Translations under genes and position numbers: made by a program | The notes under the pieces: model-generated | Told to the model about the DNA's origin: nothing | The model's database searches: none | The model's input: only the letters and a program-made list of their open reading frames with translations | Assembly (NCBI GenBank): GCA_032173965.1 | Contig: CM063283.1 | Location: 37,446,243 to 37,510,242 of the forward strand | Source of the DNA: Sitta carolinensis | Lineage: Eukaryota > Chordata > Aves > Passeriformes > Sittidae | Direction of reading: 5' to 3' | Length of the DNA stretch: 64,000 nucleotides | Part shown: positions 12,438 to 24,070 of the stretch, one piece after another | How the letters are laid out: every line of letters begins with the position of its first letter | How positions within the stretch are numbered: the first letter of the stretch is position 1

Positions 12438-13053
12438 TGTCCTAGGGTGATGTTATGATGCTTGTATCCCATTTGTGTGTTCTGTTTATCTGGATATTAT
12501 GTTCTGTGCCTTCTAGACTGGCTCTAAAGAGTGAATGTTTTGTTTTGGCTCTGTTATCAGCCTGCTCCCCCCACGGCTGGCAGGGCACAGAGACAGGGCC
12601 ATACAAAGTGCAGCTTTTGTTTTTTGCTTAGCTTTTTTGCTTTGCTCTTGCTCTTGCTTCTGCGTTGCTCCTGTTTTGCTCTTGCTTTTTCTTTTGCTTC
12701 TCATTAGTTAGTTTAGCTAAGCAGTCTGAATTTTTCCCTGGACTGTTTTTCCTTTCCCTTTTTCGGAACTACTCGAGCCTGCTCCAGACCGGACCTGGAG
12801 AACACCAAGAGTTTGCCCCTTGTGTCCTGCAGCAGCCATCCCCAGCGCCGGAGGGAGTGACAGCAGAGCGACCACCCCCAAGAGAGATTCGCTGAATTTG
12901 GCATCTTTTTTTCAGAGCGGTGAAAGAGTGTTGTCATCTGGTATTGTTCATGTTGTGTGCTGGGGGGTGCTGTGCCTGTTAAACAAACAGGTTCTTTCCA
13001 CTTCTCTCCGAGGAATCATTCCCGAACCGGCTGGGGGGAGGGCCGTGTGGGGT

Positions 13054-13090
<37 letters not shown>

Positions 13091-13165
13091 TTTGTTTTTT
13101 GTTTTGCTTTGTGGGAAGAGTCCCCCTTTGGAGGTTTTCTCCCAGATTTGCCCTAACCCAGGACA
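12438..13165 (+). mobile_element. Solo LTR of an endogenous retrovirus, family A copy 2
   Basis: This 728-bp LTR is the sister of 1701-2314. It starts TGTCCTAGGG and ends CCAGGACA, so it has intact TG...CA ends. Flanking pentamers are GTTTG (12433-12437) and TTTTG (13166-13170), a 4-of-5 target duplication. It is longer than copy 1 for two reasons: extra sequence in the first half (about 12700-12760) and a T35 run (13055-13089) in the U5 part. The aligned polyadenylation hexamer reads AACAAA at 12982-12987, so the canonical signal is lost. No provirus interior lies beside it. Reading frames through it are shadows. Confidence 0.9.
13055..13089 (+). repeat. T35 homopolymer inside LTR copy 2
   Basis: There are 35 consecutive T within the U5 portion of the LTR, absent from copy 1. 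It accounts for a good part of the length difference between the copies. The true length may differ from the assembly because polymerase slippage is likely here. Confidence 0.9.
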
Positions 13166-13170
13166 TTTTG

Positions 13171-16100
13171 TAATTTTGAACTGCCTACAGTTCACCTCAT
13201 CAGCTCAAAGCAAAAAAAAACAGAAAAAAGAAATTAAAAACTAAAGGGACTTACCACAGTCTTAAAATCTTTGCTATCTTGCTGTACGTTTGTTTCTCCC
13301 CAGAAAATATTTACTGGATTTTTGAACCTGTTTTTTAGCTGCTATAAGCTTCTGCTGATTAGATTTGGGTTTTTTTTTCTTTTTTTCAGAGCTTATATGT
13401 AAAGCCTTGGTTGTTCACTTTGTTTCATGCATTTGTTAATGCATTTTGACTTAAAGATTTTATTTACCTGAAGGAATAACCTTGCTCTGCCATAACACTT
13501 GTTCCATGCAGTTTTGATATACTCCTTTGTATGCCTCTGTCTCCTTTTTTTGTGGCAATGTATTCTGAAATGTTCTACTGATATGGTCAGGGGGAATCCA
13601 TTATTTGATGCTGCATCTTTTTTCATTTTTTGAGAGCATGGGGGATTTTAAGAAGCTACATATTCAATGCAGCAGCAATAATGGTCCTGCTGAATATGAT
13701 AATATTTTGTGATACATGTTAGACAGGTACTTGAACACACATGACCTATTCATGCCAAAAAGCCCCCATATCTATTATAATGCTACAGCTTTTCACACTC
13801 CCCCTGCTGAGTTTCTAATGCAAACTATCACAGTGTGTGGTCCCCACTACTGTAAACATGAATTTCCTTCTCATTGTGACTTTATATCTTCTACACTGAT
13901 TATAATGATTCTCTATCAGCTCAAAGCTGTCACTGTGCACCTGAAAGAACTGACTGTTAGTAGTAGAAAAGAAAAAGGAAAAAAAAAAAATCTTGGATAC
14001 CTAAAGAATATAAAGAGTGACCAGAATCAGGAAAAGTTCAAATTTCTTTTGCTAATTCATTTCATATAAATGAATGTATTGATATTTTTTTTTTCTTTAA
14101 GTAATCTGAATAATTTAATGCAGGGAGTAGCTCTTCCCCTCCATTTCATATATTTTGGAGACATAAAAATGCATACATCACACAGTCCATCTATTTCATC
14201 AATTTCTGTCTTTGCCAACATCAGTTTGCATTCGTTATGTTCACCCACCACAATGTTCAATGTGAAGCAGGTTTGCTTCCTTCTTTTAGAAAACTTATCC
14301 ACGGGTAGTATCACTTAACTACACCTATCAAAGGCAAAGCACTGACAAGGATGTCAAATTCTTTTTGCACAGCAAAGGACACTTTATTATTACAAGAAAG
14401 GAAATAATAATGTCACAATGTAAAGCTACTGTGTATCTATCTCCTCCATCAGCCACAGCAGGAAGCAATACTGTATGTGGTTGTTTAAATCTTCAGTGAT
14501 TTGACAGCTTCCAACTGGGTAAGAGTCCACATCCTTAGAAGGATTTAGAGGACTTGGAGCACCAGCCTCAGACTTCAAGAACTTGGAGATATAGCACAAG
14601 CACATGATCTCTTCACATAAACCTGGCAATATGGTGAGTGGTATTATAACTGTGTTTCATGAGAAAGAACCAGCGATATTGTTTTTCTAAAAGACAGAAG
14701 CAGTGCTCTGATTATCTAAAATATGAGGAATTTCAGGGAATCCAAGTGTAGACAGTCTTTTTCTTAAATATATTAATTTCTCTATCAAAACTGAGGAAAA
14801 TATGGAAGCAGTGATGGAGTTCTACTACAAATCTGAACCATTTAGTTATGAAAAATTCTTAATCCACTGTCTACTCCTGGAACAAACTTGGTAACAACGC
14901 ATCTTCCACTTCCAAACAAGAAGTACAGGTAGTAGAGAAACAATTATTTTGTTCTAGCAACAGTTAATGTCTACTTTCATTAATTACAGCAGAGATGGGA
15001 ATCAGACAGCTTATCTACTATTAATTGAAATAAGCAAGTGATCAATATGACTGTTAATTGCACAAAGGGCAACAAATACCCTGGATTCCTTCCCACAGGG
15101 TACCAACTGAAGATAATTTTTGTACAGCTGCATTCTTTACACCAATCATACTCATAGGAAAAGAAAGCACAAAGCTGATGTTCAATAGACTAAATTTAAT
15201 GGTGCTCAGTGATAACCAGGGCCTTCAGATACAATACTAATAGTAATGTCAACCATGGTTATATTTTCAGATTTATAAGAAATTATTGAAATGTTATTTG
15301 CTATCATTTTTGTCCGAGGTTCATCCAATTGTTTATGCAGTATGTCAATATTGATTCTACATAGTAAAATGTTTATAGCAGGGCCCAGTGGCTAGTACAT
15401 TAAACATCTCCAGTGCCATCAGCAAGTGATTTCTGCCAAGGATTGGTGGCAGCATGCCAAACCATCCAGTGCACAGTTCATTTTTGCTATCCTATCTGGC
15501 TTTGTATTATTGTGGGCTTTTTTAATCACTTATGTTGCTCCTGAATATTTTTTTTCCTTTTACCTAACAGATCATGCAAACAAAAAAACAACAAAAAACC
15601 CACCCCTCCCCACAAAAAATCAAACAGAAAATCAACCAAAAAAAAAAAAAAACAGAGGCAGGGAAAAGTCTTTTTGAAGGCTGTTTCTCAACCTAAAAAA
15701 ACCTTAAAACATTAGATACATCTAGTAAAGATACCACTCGAGTCATTAGAGCTGTTATATGTGATTGGTGCTGTGTCATTTAACAAAGTGTTGCTCAGTG
15801 GGTACAGCAGCTGGTATATATGATTTTCTATACCACCTGCAAAAATATCCCATACCATATAATCAACCACCTGGATAAAAAAGAAGAGTAGTGAGACACT
15901 GTTTATTATGTAGAAGCACCCATATTTTCCTTAAACTTGTGACTACATAAACAGACTGATAGTACAGGACACGCACAAGATAAGGTTTGTTAAAGCTTTT
16001 CTGTTCAATAAAGCATCTACTGCCTGCTGTTCAGATAGCATTGAACAGATTTGCTTATTTCTAATGAAGGTGTTTGGGCAATTTTCTGGCACAAATTAAG

Positions 16101-19100
16101 TAAAATTATGTACTTTAAATGTTCATTTAAAAAAAAAAAAAAAGGCATTCAACCAGCCACCACCATTTTCCTACAACAGATTGGAAACCACAAAACATAC
16201 AAATGGAGCCTCAGTGATAAATTGGTATCATTAGTACTGTTGGGATTACTCATTTGCTTGGAAAGATCCTGTCCAGTGGCAACATTTCAAACAACTGTTT
16301 TAACAACTTCTGTTTAGCAAGCCACCCTCTAACAAACATAAGAGGTACCTCAGATCATCGCTACTCAGGCAGCTCCCTCCCCATAGTTCCCACTTCTATT
16401 ACTTTTGCAGTGGCCACTGTGATTTGTTTCAATGAAGCTACAGCAGTTTAGTCCTGCTGAAAATCTGGCACCTGATCTTCAACATCTAATGCAACACACC
16501 TTTCCACAGCCTAACAGTGCTCTGAGTAAGCCAGAAGTAGTTTTGCTAAAGGCTTTGAAAGACGTAATCTGGCTGCATGAGGATTTTATGTATCTGTGAT
16601 TCATTAGGAACACAAATTTTACTACTGCAGTACTGTTGAAATGAGGCTAAGGGTACCATACAAGAAATTCTTGGGTGATGATAGTTATCTGACATTTGCG
16701 AATGTCTTGTAGCTTTTGTTTAATTTTTTTTTGTGTAAATTCTCAGCATCCTTTACAACTGATATTTTGGAGGCAACATCATTTATTGAGCCAATAGAAT
16801 AATGAAGTGTATTTGTAAGTAGACCAATTTTTCTTTCAATTTTATTACTCTGGTGGTTCGATTTGTTGTTCTTTTGCAAAAACTATTTTTTTGTTGTAAT
16901 AACTAAATTAATTTAAGTAGAAAACTACATGAAAAAGAAAAAGTGTGGGAGGTAAAGACTCTTTCAGCTCAGGTCTCTAATTCATATCTGCTGAAGTAAT
17001 ACCTAATTTGGAATTTTTTCCATATGTTGGTTGTTTGATGTTCTGCATCATCAAATGAGCAGAAAATCTGATTCTTAATTCTATTGGACCAGTAAAATCA
17101 TCATATGTATCAACTGATATTTTCATCTGTAAAGGCAAAGACTAATCAAAAATTTTTAAATAAAGAGGAAAAATTGTTCTGCCAAGATCAGTCTGGTCAC
17201 AAGAGAAAAGAAATAAACTTAGAGAAAACACAGGAATGCAAAAATTATAAACTGAAATGAGGATAAAAATTTTGGTGGAGAAAAAAACATTTTCAGGACT
17301 ATTAGCAGTATTCCATTAGAACAATATACTTGTAAAACTGCAAAACTTCATGAACAAAATACACGGGAAAATGTTAAACATAGCTTATCAAGGAGAGGAA
17401 AAGCATAAAAATACCTACTGTTATCCCACCCTTAGGAAAAATAGTCTATTAATTTACATCAGATAATGATATCAAGCTGTTTGCCTGATTTGAGAGAGCT
17501 TAACAGGTTAATTTCCTGAAAGTTCTTGCTTAACAACTAGTGGAGAATGTAGCCCAGATAGTCACACATGTAGGAACTTAGAATAAGATCTGTCACAGCA
17601 GATCAACCAAGAGATAGTAAAAATGGCAATAAAACAAAAACTAGAGAAACCCCCACCCTGATCAGTAAAACTGGCTAAGTACTAGGCTTATACAGAATCA
17701 TTGTAGAGCTTCAAAGGGAGGTTGATTTTTTCAGGGTAGTCAACTCAGTATATTTCCTCATTGAAAAAAAAACATCTCTTCAGGAATTAAAAAAAATAAA
17801 AATAAAACAAAATAAATAGTGATAAAACACTAATTAAGTCTGTTTTCAAATTATGATAATGAAACTACAAAGAAAATGCAAATCTAGAAGTCTCCAGAAA
17901 TTCTAACAGTTGTGGTGTAGCACCATGGCTGGTGGTCCCACAGCAATACTTCCAGTGCCCTCAGGAGAATACCATATTAGCGGTTCACAAATGTGCATTA
18001 AATTAATCTGTTTGATCAGTAAGTGTTTTCAATTTTTGGTGAGCAGGGATTTATTTTGAACTCCATTCTATGGGATTCAAGAATTGTGGAGTAATGCTGC
18101 CGTTTGAGTCACAGAAGTAAAGTGAGCAAAAATCTGTCACCATTTGTAACACTAATATCACTTGTCAAGCCTCATGACATCAGCCAGCAAGATTCTCTTC
18201 ATTTTAAGTAAGATATAAGTACACTTATAAGTAATGCTATTTCAGCCCACGAGAAGTCTAAGAGGTCCCACTACAGCAGTATAACAGTCACAAGACTAGT
18301 GATGCAGCACTTTAGGAGTGCTTTGCCTGCCTAATCATATTATAAACATATTCATAGTAGTCCCATGGAAGTCCAAGACTGCTTTTGTAGTAGGGTACTT
18401 ATGCAGTACAAATGAAGCTCACTTTGTCACTAAGGAGAGGCTTTTTAACATTTTCTTTGGCACATGGGACTCCTGTTACTACAAGTTTCCCATTATGTTT
18501 TTCCATACACAAACACCAACCATATACTTTGTCAGATTGACCTTTCTTTGATATTAATTGAACAACAAAACAAACAAGAACAAAGGCGAGCATCTGTGAG
18601 AAAGCATGAGAGGGTGTATGTCTTTGCACTATACTAAGTACAAGCAAAAAAAAAGCAGCAGCAATCTCTAAATAGAAGTGAGACATTCTTTTTTATGTAA
18701 AAATGAAGACAGAAAAATGGCTAACCTCTTATGCAAATTGTAAATGCTTCCATTGAACTCATGTTAATCACAATGGTTGTCTACAGCTCTGTTAAACCAG
18801 ACTTATCTTTATTCAGTTGTAAGCTCAAGATCTCAGTTTGTCTAAGGAAATCTGTTTGGAAGGGACAGAAAGAATCAACGGTCTATATATATCAGTCCTC
18901 TTCACTTTGTGTTTCTTCATCCCTTTTATAAGTAATATAAAACTGGAATTTAAATGGTCTTGGGTGCAAGAAAGCTTCCCAAGGATACTCAAAAGTACAT
19001 GAGGATACTAAATGCTGAAATTTTGTTAATTCAGGGCTCCTTCAAATATCCAGCATCCAACTTCTTTTAAAAAAGCTATTTATTACTTATTAGGTACTTG

Positions 19101-20509
19101 ACATGATGTCAAGGAGGCTCTTAAATTTTCAAGTGAGCTCTCTAAAACTCTAATTCCTGTTGAATCTACAGTGTGGCTAAATCTTTCTTTGCCATTTGCA
19201 GAAGCAGTGGTTAGCCCTTGGATACTTCTCATAAGTCCTTTGCTAACTATAAGTTGTATATTGTTCATTGATTACCACCCTGAGCAATGATTTTGGTTGC
19301 ATTTACTTTTGAATTCTAGGCCTATAAGCCCTCAAATGTTTGAGTTGGTTTATATTTTAATTTTTATTAATATCTGTAATACATATTTCTATATATATTA
19401 CATATGTTATGTGTGTATTACAAAGAATTACAGTATGTACATAGAAGCTCATAAGCAAGAATGAAATAATTAATATGAAGTCTAAAGCTAACATAAGGTA
19501 TTTCTATGAGTTATGAATTTCAAAGCTTGAACATAAATACTCACTCAAAGCACAAGATTCTTTAAAGTACTCAAGTGAGGAATTTTCTGGTCATTTTTTT
19601 CTATCTTTTTACTTTGTTTCTTTTTTGCAAGCCTTTTATAGTGTCTGAATTCCATAAAATCAAGTTTTTATTCTTCACATCACAGTGCTAAAGAACATGA
19701 GACATATTTCAATTTTCTGCTTTGATTCTGTTTTATAATTTGAAGTAAGGAAACACTGGCCATTGGTTTTTTTTTTTGTTGTTTTTTTTTTAACTTGTAC
19801 TCAGGATGATAAGCACTGTAGTTTTCAAACTCAGTAAGCTAAGTGGTGAAAATGAACATTTCTTCACATGGAAGTAATTGCAGATTCTTCACAGTAACTT
19901 CTACATTGGAGGTATCAAAATCAGTTCTATTTTTTTTAAAATGAGCATGTAATTAGTCCTTTTATGGTGTCTATTTACCACAACATTCTTTTCTAGCAGC
20001 ATGATGATTCCTTCTGAGGTGCTAGAAATCTGAAGATGGAATAGGAAGGTAGAATTTGGAATAATTTAGTTTTTGAGTGCTTTCTCAATGAGTTCTTTTA
20101 CATTCATATATCACAATAAAATGTTTTTGGAATATTTTAAGATTGTTGTCACATAATGATTCCTTTGAATATGCAGTAATGTGAAGTTATCCCACTGTGC
20201 ATCCTTTCAGCACCTGAAAGTTTACTTGTGGGAGTGTCAGATTGAGACTGGGTAAAGGCTGTAAGAATCATAGAAGTTACAAAAGGAAAAGGTATATTGT
20301 ACACTCCCTCCTTCCCTCACCATCCAGCCAGATTTCCTCTTTTCTCTATATAGATTTTATACTAGGCCTGTTTTCCATTCCAAACAAAAAAATGATCGCT
20401 GAAGCTCTGAGGTACTCATTTTTCCAATACTACCTTTTAATCCCTCCAGATTAAAGGTTAAAAATATAACTGATGTAATGCATCAGAATTAATGTAAATG
20501 CAAACAAGA
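13171..20509. other. Unique sequence, no gene seen
   Basis: This 7.3-kb AT-rich stretch holds no exon or transposon that I can recognise. It contains an A/C-rich tract at 15577-15653, an A-run near 16129-16143 and AT-rich dinucleotide-like sequence near 19378-19420. Frames of 117 codons (13716-14069, plus) and 95 codons (18399-18686, minus) have no visible domain, and I treat them as chance. Confidence 0.6.
15577..15653 (+). repeat. A/C-rich low-complexity tract
   Basis: The tract is a mixture of A runs and short C runs, including CCCACCCCTCCCC, ending in an A14-like run. It resembles the tracts at 9778-9885 and 60811-60855. Confidence 0.8.
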
Positions 20510-21127
20510 TTGTATGGATAGACTGGGGAATGAGGTCCTGGAAAGCAGCACCATGGAAGGGGACCTGGGGGTCCTGGTCACTGGCAAGGTGAATATGAGT
20601 CAGCAGTGCCCTGGCAGCCAGGATGGCCACCCGTGTCCTGGGTTGCATCAGGCACAGCAGGGCCAGCTGGGCAAGGGAAGGGATTGTCCTGCTCTCCTCT
20701 GCCCTGGGGCAGCCTCACCTCAAGTGCTGGGGGCAGCTTTGAGTGCTGCAATATGAGAAAGACGTTAAATTGCTAGAGAGTGTCCAAAGGAGGCTAACAC
20801 TGCGGTCTACAGCGTCCTCATGAGGGGAAGTGGAGGGGCAGACATTGATTGCTTCTCTGCTGACTAGTGACAGGACCTGAGGGAATGGCCTGAAGTTGTG
20901 TCAGGGGAGGTTTAGCTTGGATATTAGGAAAAGTTTCAGAGCGTTGTTGGGCACTGCAACAGCATTCCCAGGGAAGTGATCACACCGCAAAGCCTGATAG
21001 AGTTCAAGAAGCATTTGGGCAATACTCTTGGGTACATGATGTGACTTTTGGGGATGGTGCTGTGCAGGGCTGGGAGGTGGACTCCATGATCTTTGTAGAT
21101 CTCTTCCAACTCACTTTATGTGATTTG
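20510..21127 (+). mobile_element. CR1 LINE 3'-end fragment, copy B
   Basis: This copy is on the plus strand and ends with CTCTTCCAACTC and a decayed TTATGTGATTTG tail near 21127. The early part still reads as the C-terminal region of CR1 ORF2: the frame at 20514 gives MDRLGNEVLESSTMEGDLGV, followed by a frameshift near 20605. Around 20800 the sequence jumps from the AGGAGGCTAACAC block to a block near TGCGGTCTAC. From general knowledge of avian CR1, roughly 100 bp normally lie between these blocks, so I infer an internal deletion. The 5' end is truncated near 20510. Not functional. Confidence 0.88.
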
Positions 21128-21292
21128 TCTTGTCATCTGTTTTCTAATTATTATCATTCTAATTTTTTTTCTTTCTAACTCTCTCCTGGGTTAGAGGGAT
21201 TCTGTTCTGCGTGCATCTGTGTGTCTATGGGAGTTTGAAAGCAGTGGATCAGACCACAGGTTGGAGGGCTTGTGTGTCCATGATGATGGCAG

Positions 21293-21583
<291 letters not shown>

Positions 21584-23184
21584 CTATACACCTGTACCTA
21601 TATAATTCATTTCTATATCTATCTGTATGTGTGATACACGTTCATGTTCCTGATGGGATTACAACATCAGTCTTGCTGCTGGTTGAATCTGGGAGCAGGG
21701 AGCAGCAACAGTCTTGACTCTTTTATATTGTTGAATCTAGCATGATACGTTTTGCTGAAAAAATAAATCGCTATAATGCTGTTTTTTCTCAGCTTACTAG
21801 TGAAAGAAAAACTAAAATGAAACAAAAACTTTAATGCTATATTTTGTCCTGAATCACCACCACTCTCTTCTGCTGGAGTCATTTAGTTCTCTGCAAAATA
21901 AAGAAAAGGCTATCACATGGAGCTGGCAGCATTGTTATCTTCTTTTCATAATCAGAAATGACTACTTAAGGTGCACCACAAGTAGACTTTCAAGAACTTT
22001 CATTAAATGTGCGAGCATAATGAAACTTTGTTTAGCTAAATAGGGTGAATTTCTTCACTACTACTCATTCTCGGGACTATAACAGGATGAATCCTTTCAT
22101 CATGGTGCAATTTTTGTAGCAATGCTAGCGCATGGAACTAATTTAAAGAACTAATATTCTGCTGGAATGCTCTGATTCAGAGTTCTTTACTTGACACATG
22201 GGATGATTCTCATTGTGCTCTATGCACCAGATTTGGTAACTGTCAGCTCACTGAGCATGAGCTCTTCACTGTCTGGGGGGCTGCCTATGATAAATTTTAA
22301 ACTCACAAAACATTTCTCTAATATAGTAAGGGACTAGCTCCAGTGTCCTGACTAACCATTATCTTTCTCATTAAAATAATTATTGCGTCCAGGGTTGAAT
22401 GTGAACTATTGTGTGTTATGACTGTGCATTTGTCTACAAAGTCATTGCGCTCTTGGAAGCTATTGTGGCTCATTTCTATAGGAAACCTTCTTATTATCTT
22501 GACTGTGGAGGGGAGTGGGGAAGGAGGGAATTCTGCCTTTCCCATATTCTGCATTTATTAAACACCATCTAAAAGAAAACATTTTAAACACATAAAAGCT
22601 TTTACATGCACTCTGCATCCAAGGGAGCACATTTATTTTTTCTGCTACTTTAGCAGTATGTATGTGGTGATGCTATTTAACAAAAATAGGTCAGGACCAT
22701 TTTCAGTCTTCATGAAGACAGAACACTTCACAAAGTGCTGCAAAAAGTAGTGGCCTTGCATTTTCTTGCATTCCTTAACTACAAAAAGATGTCCATGTAT
22801 TTAGAAATCTCCAAACTGCATTATTTCCTACAAATGTCAGAAGTGGCTGGAGATACTTCAGATTGCTTTAATGTCTCTCAGCTAGTACAAAGTCAGTACC
22901 ATAAAACCCTTTTTATAAAAAAGATATTCTTATATATTGTAACACATTGGTTAAATTAAGTGACCATGGCAATCACTTATGGTCTGAATCTGTCTTCTGC
23001 ATATTTTTTTTTATTTTTGGATACAAATCAAAATTTTCAGGCTAAACTTCTGGGCCTATCCTCTAGTTACTGGTAAAGTAAAGTATTTGCACATAATAAC
23101 AAAGTCCCCAACTTTTCCTTCCTTCACATCCTCAAAATTCCAAATTGGGCCATTGCGTTTATCAGCTGCCTGTATGTATCCATA
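21584..23184. other. Unique sequence, no gene seen
   Basis: No exon, RNA gene or transposon was recognised between the microsatellite and the next CR1 fragment. Confidence 0.6.
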
Positions 23185-24070
23185 ATTATTTCAGTCACCC
23201 TCTTTTCTGGGAAATCTGTTTCAGTAGTTCACTAACTTAATTGTAAAAAGAAAGTCTTCCTTGAATCCAGTCTGAATACACTTTACCATTGCTGCTTAAT
23301 GTATCACAACAGCTACTAAAGTTTGGCCCCATCTTTCTGAGAAGAGCCCTTTACATTCTGAAAGACTACAATGAGGTCTCCCCAAAGCCTTCTATTCCCC
23401 AGGCTAAACTTCAACTCAGTCTTTTGTTATAAGAGAGCTATTCCATCCTTCCAATCATCCTCATGGTCCTCCTCTGGACCCATTCCAACAGGTCCAGGTC
23501 TTCCTTGTGGTGAGGACTACAGAGCTAAATCCAGTACTCCAATTTGCATCTCAAAAGGGCAGAGCAGAAGAACAGAATCAACTCCCTCAACCTGTGGGCC
23601 ATGCTTCCTTTGATGCAGTCCGGGATAAGATTTGCTTTCTGGGCTGGAAGCACACCTTGCTGGCTCTTGTTGAGTTTCTTACCCACCAGTACCCCCAAGT
23701 ATGATGGGCTGCTCTTAATCCTGTCATTCCCATGTCTGTATGGACACTGGGGCTTGTCCTGACCAAGGTGCAGGACCTAGGGCTTGGCCTTTTTGAACCT
23801 TATGATGTTCCCACAGGCCCATTTCTTGGGCTTTTCTGCGTCCATGGCATCCCATCCCTTGGGCATGTTAACTGCACTATTTAGCTTGATGTCTTCTGCA
23901 AACTCACTGAGGGTGCACCTGATCCCTCTGCCTATGTCATTGTTGAAGAAAACAGTAGTGGTCCCAGTGCAGAGTCCTGATGGATGTCATTCATCACTGA
24001 TCTCCATCTGGACATTGAGCATTGATCACCTTAATTTCAGTATGAAGATTCCTTATTCCTCTGAAGATTT
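23185..24070 (-). pseudogene. CR1 LINE ORF2 remnant, copy C
   Basis: Read on the minus strand, this block follows the avian CR1 ORF2 order: a reverse-transcriptase motif-C region first, then the C-terminal region. The motif-C position at 23891-23902 codes FAED on the minus strand, where active CR1 copies carry two adjacent aspartates after F-A, so the first catalytic residue is changed. Downstream residues KLNSAVNMPKGWDAMD and then KWACGN are visible at the expected spacing. Several stops and frameshifts interrupt it. The usual 3' tail is missing at the left edge, so the copy is truncated at both ends. Boundaries are approximate. Confidence 0.8.

Noticed and set aside
1701..13165. One provirus bounded by the two family A LTRs
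   Set aside because: Each LTR has its own flanking duplication (GGTAT for the first, GTTTG/TTTTG for the second). The 10 kb between them shows no gag, pol or env and contains an unrelated minus-strand CR1, so these are two solo LTRs.
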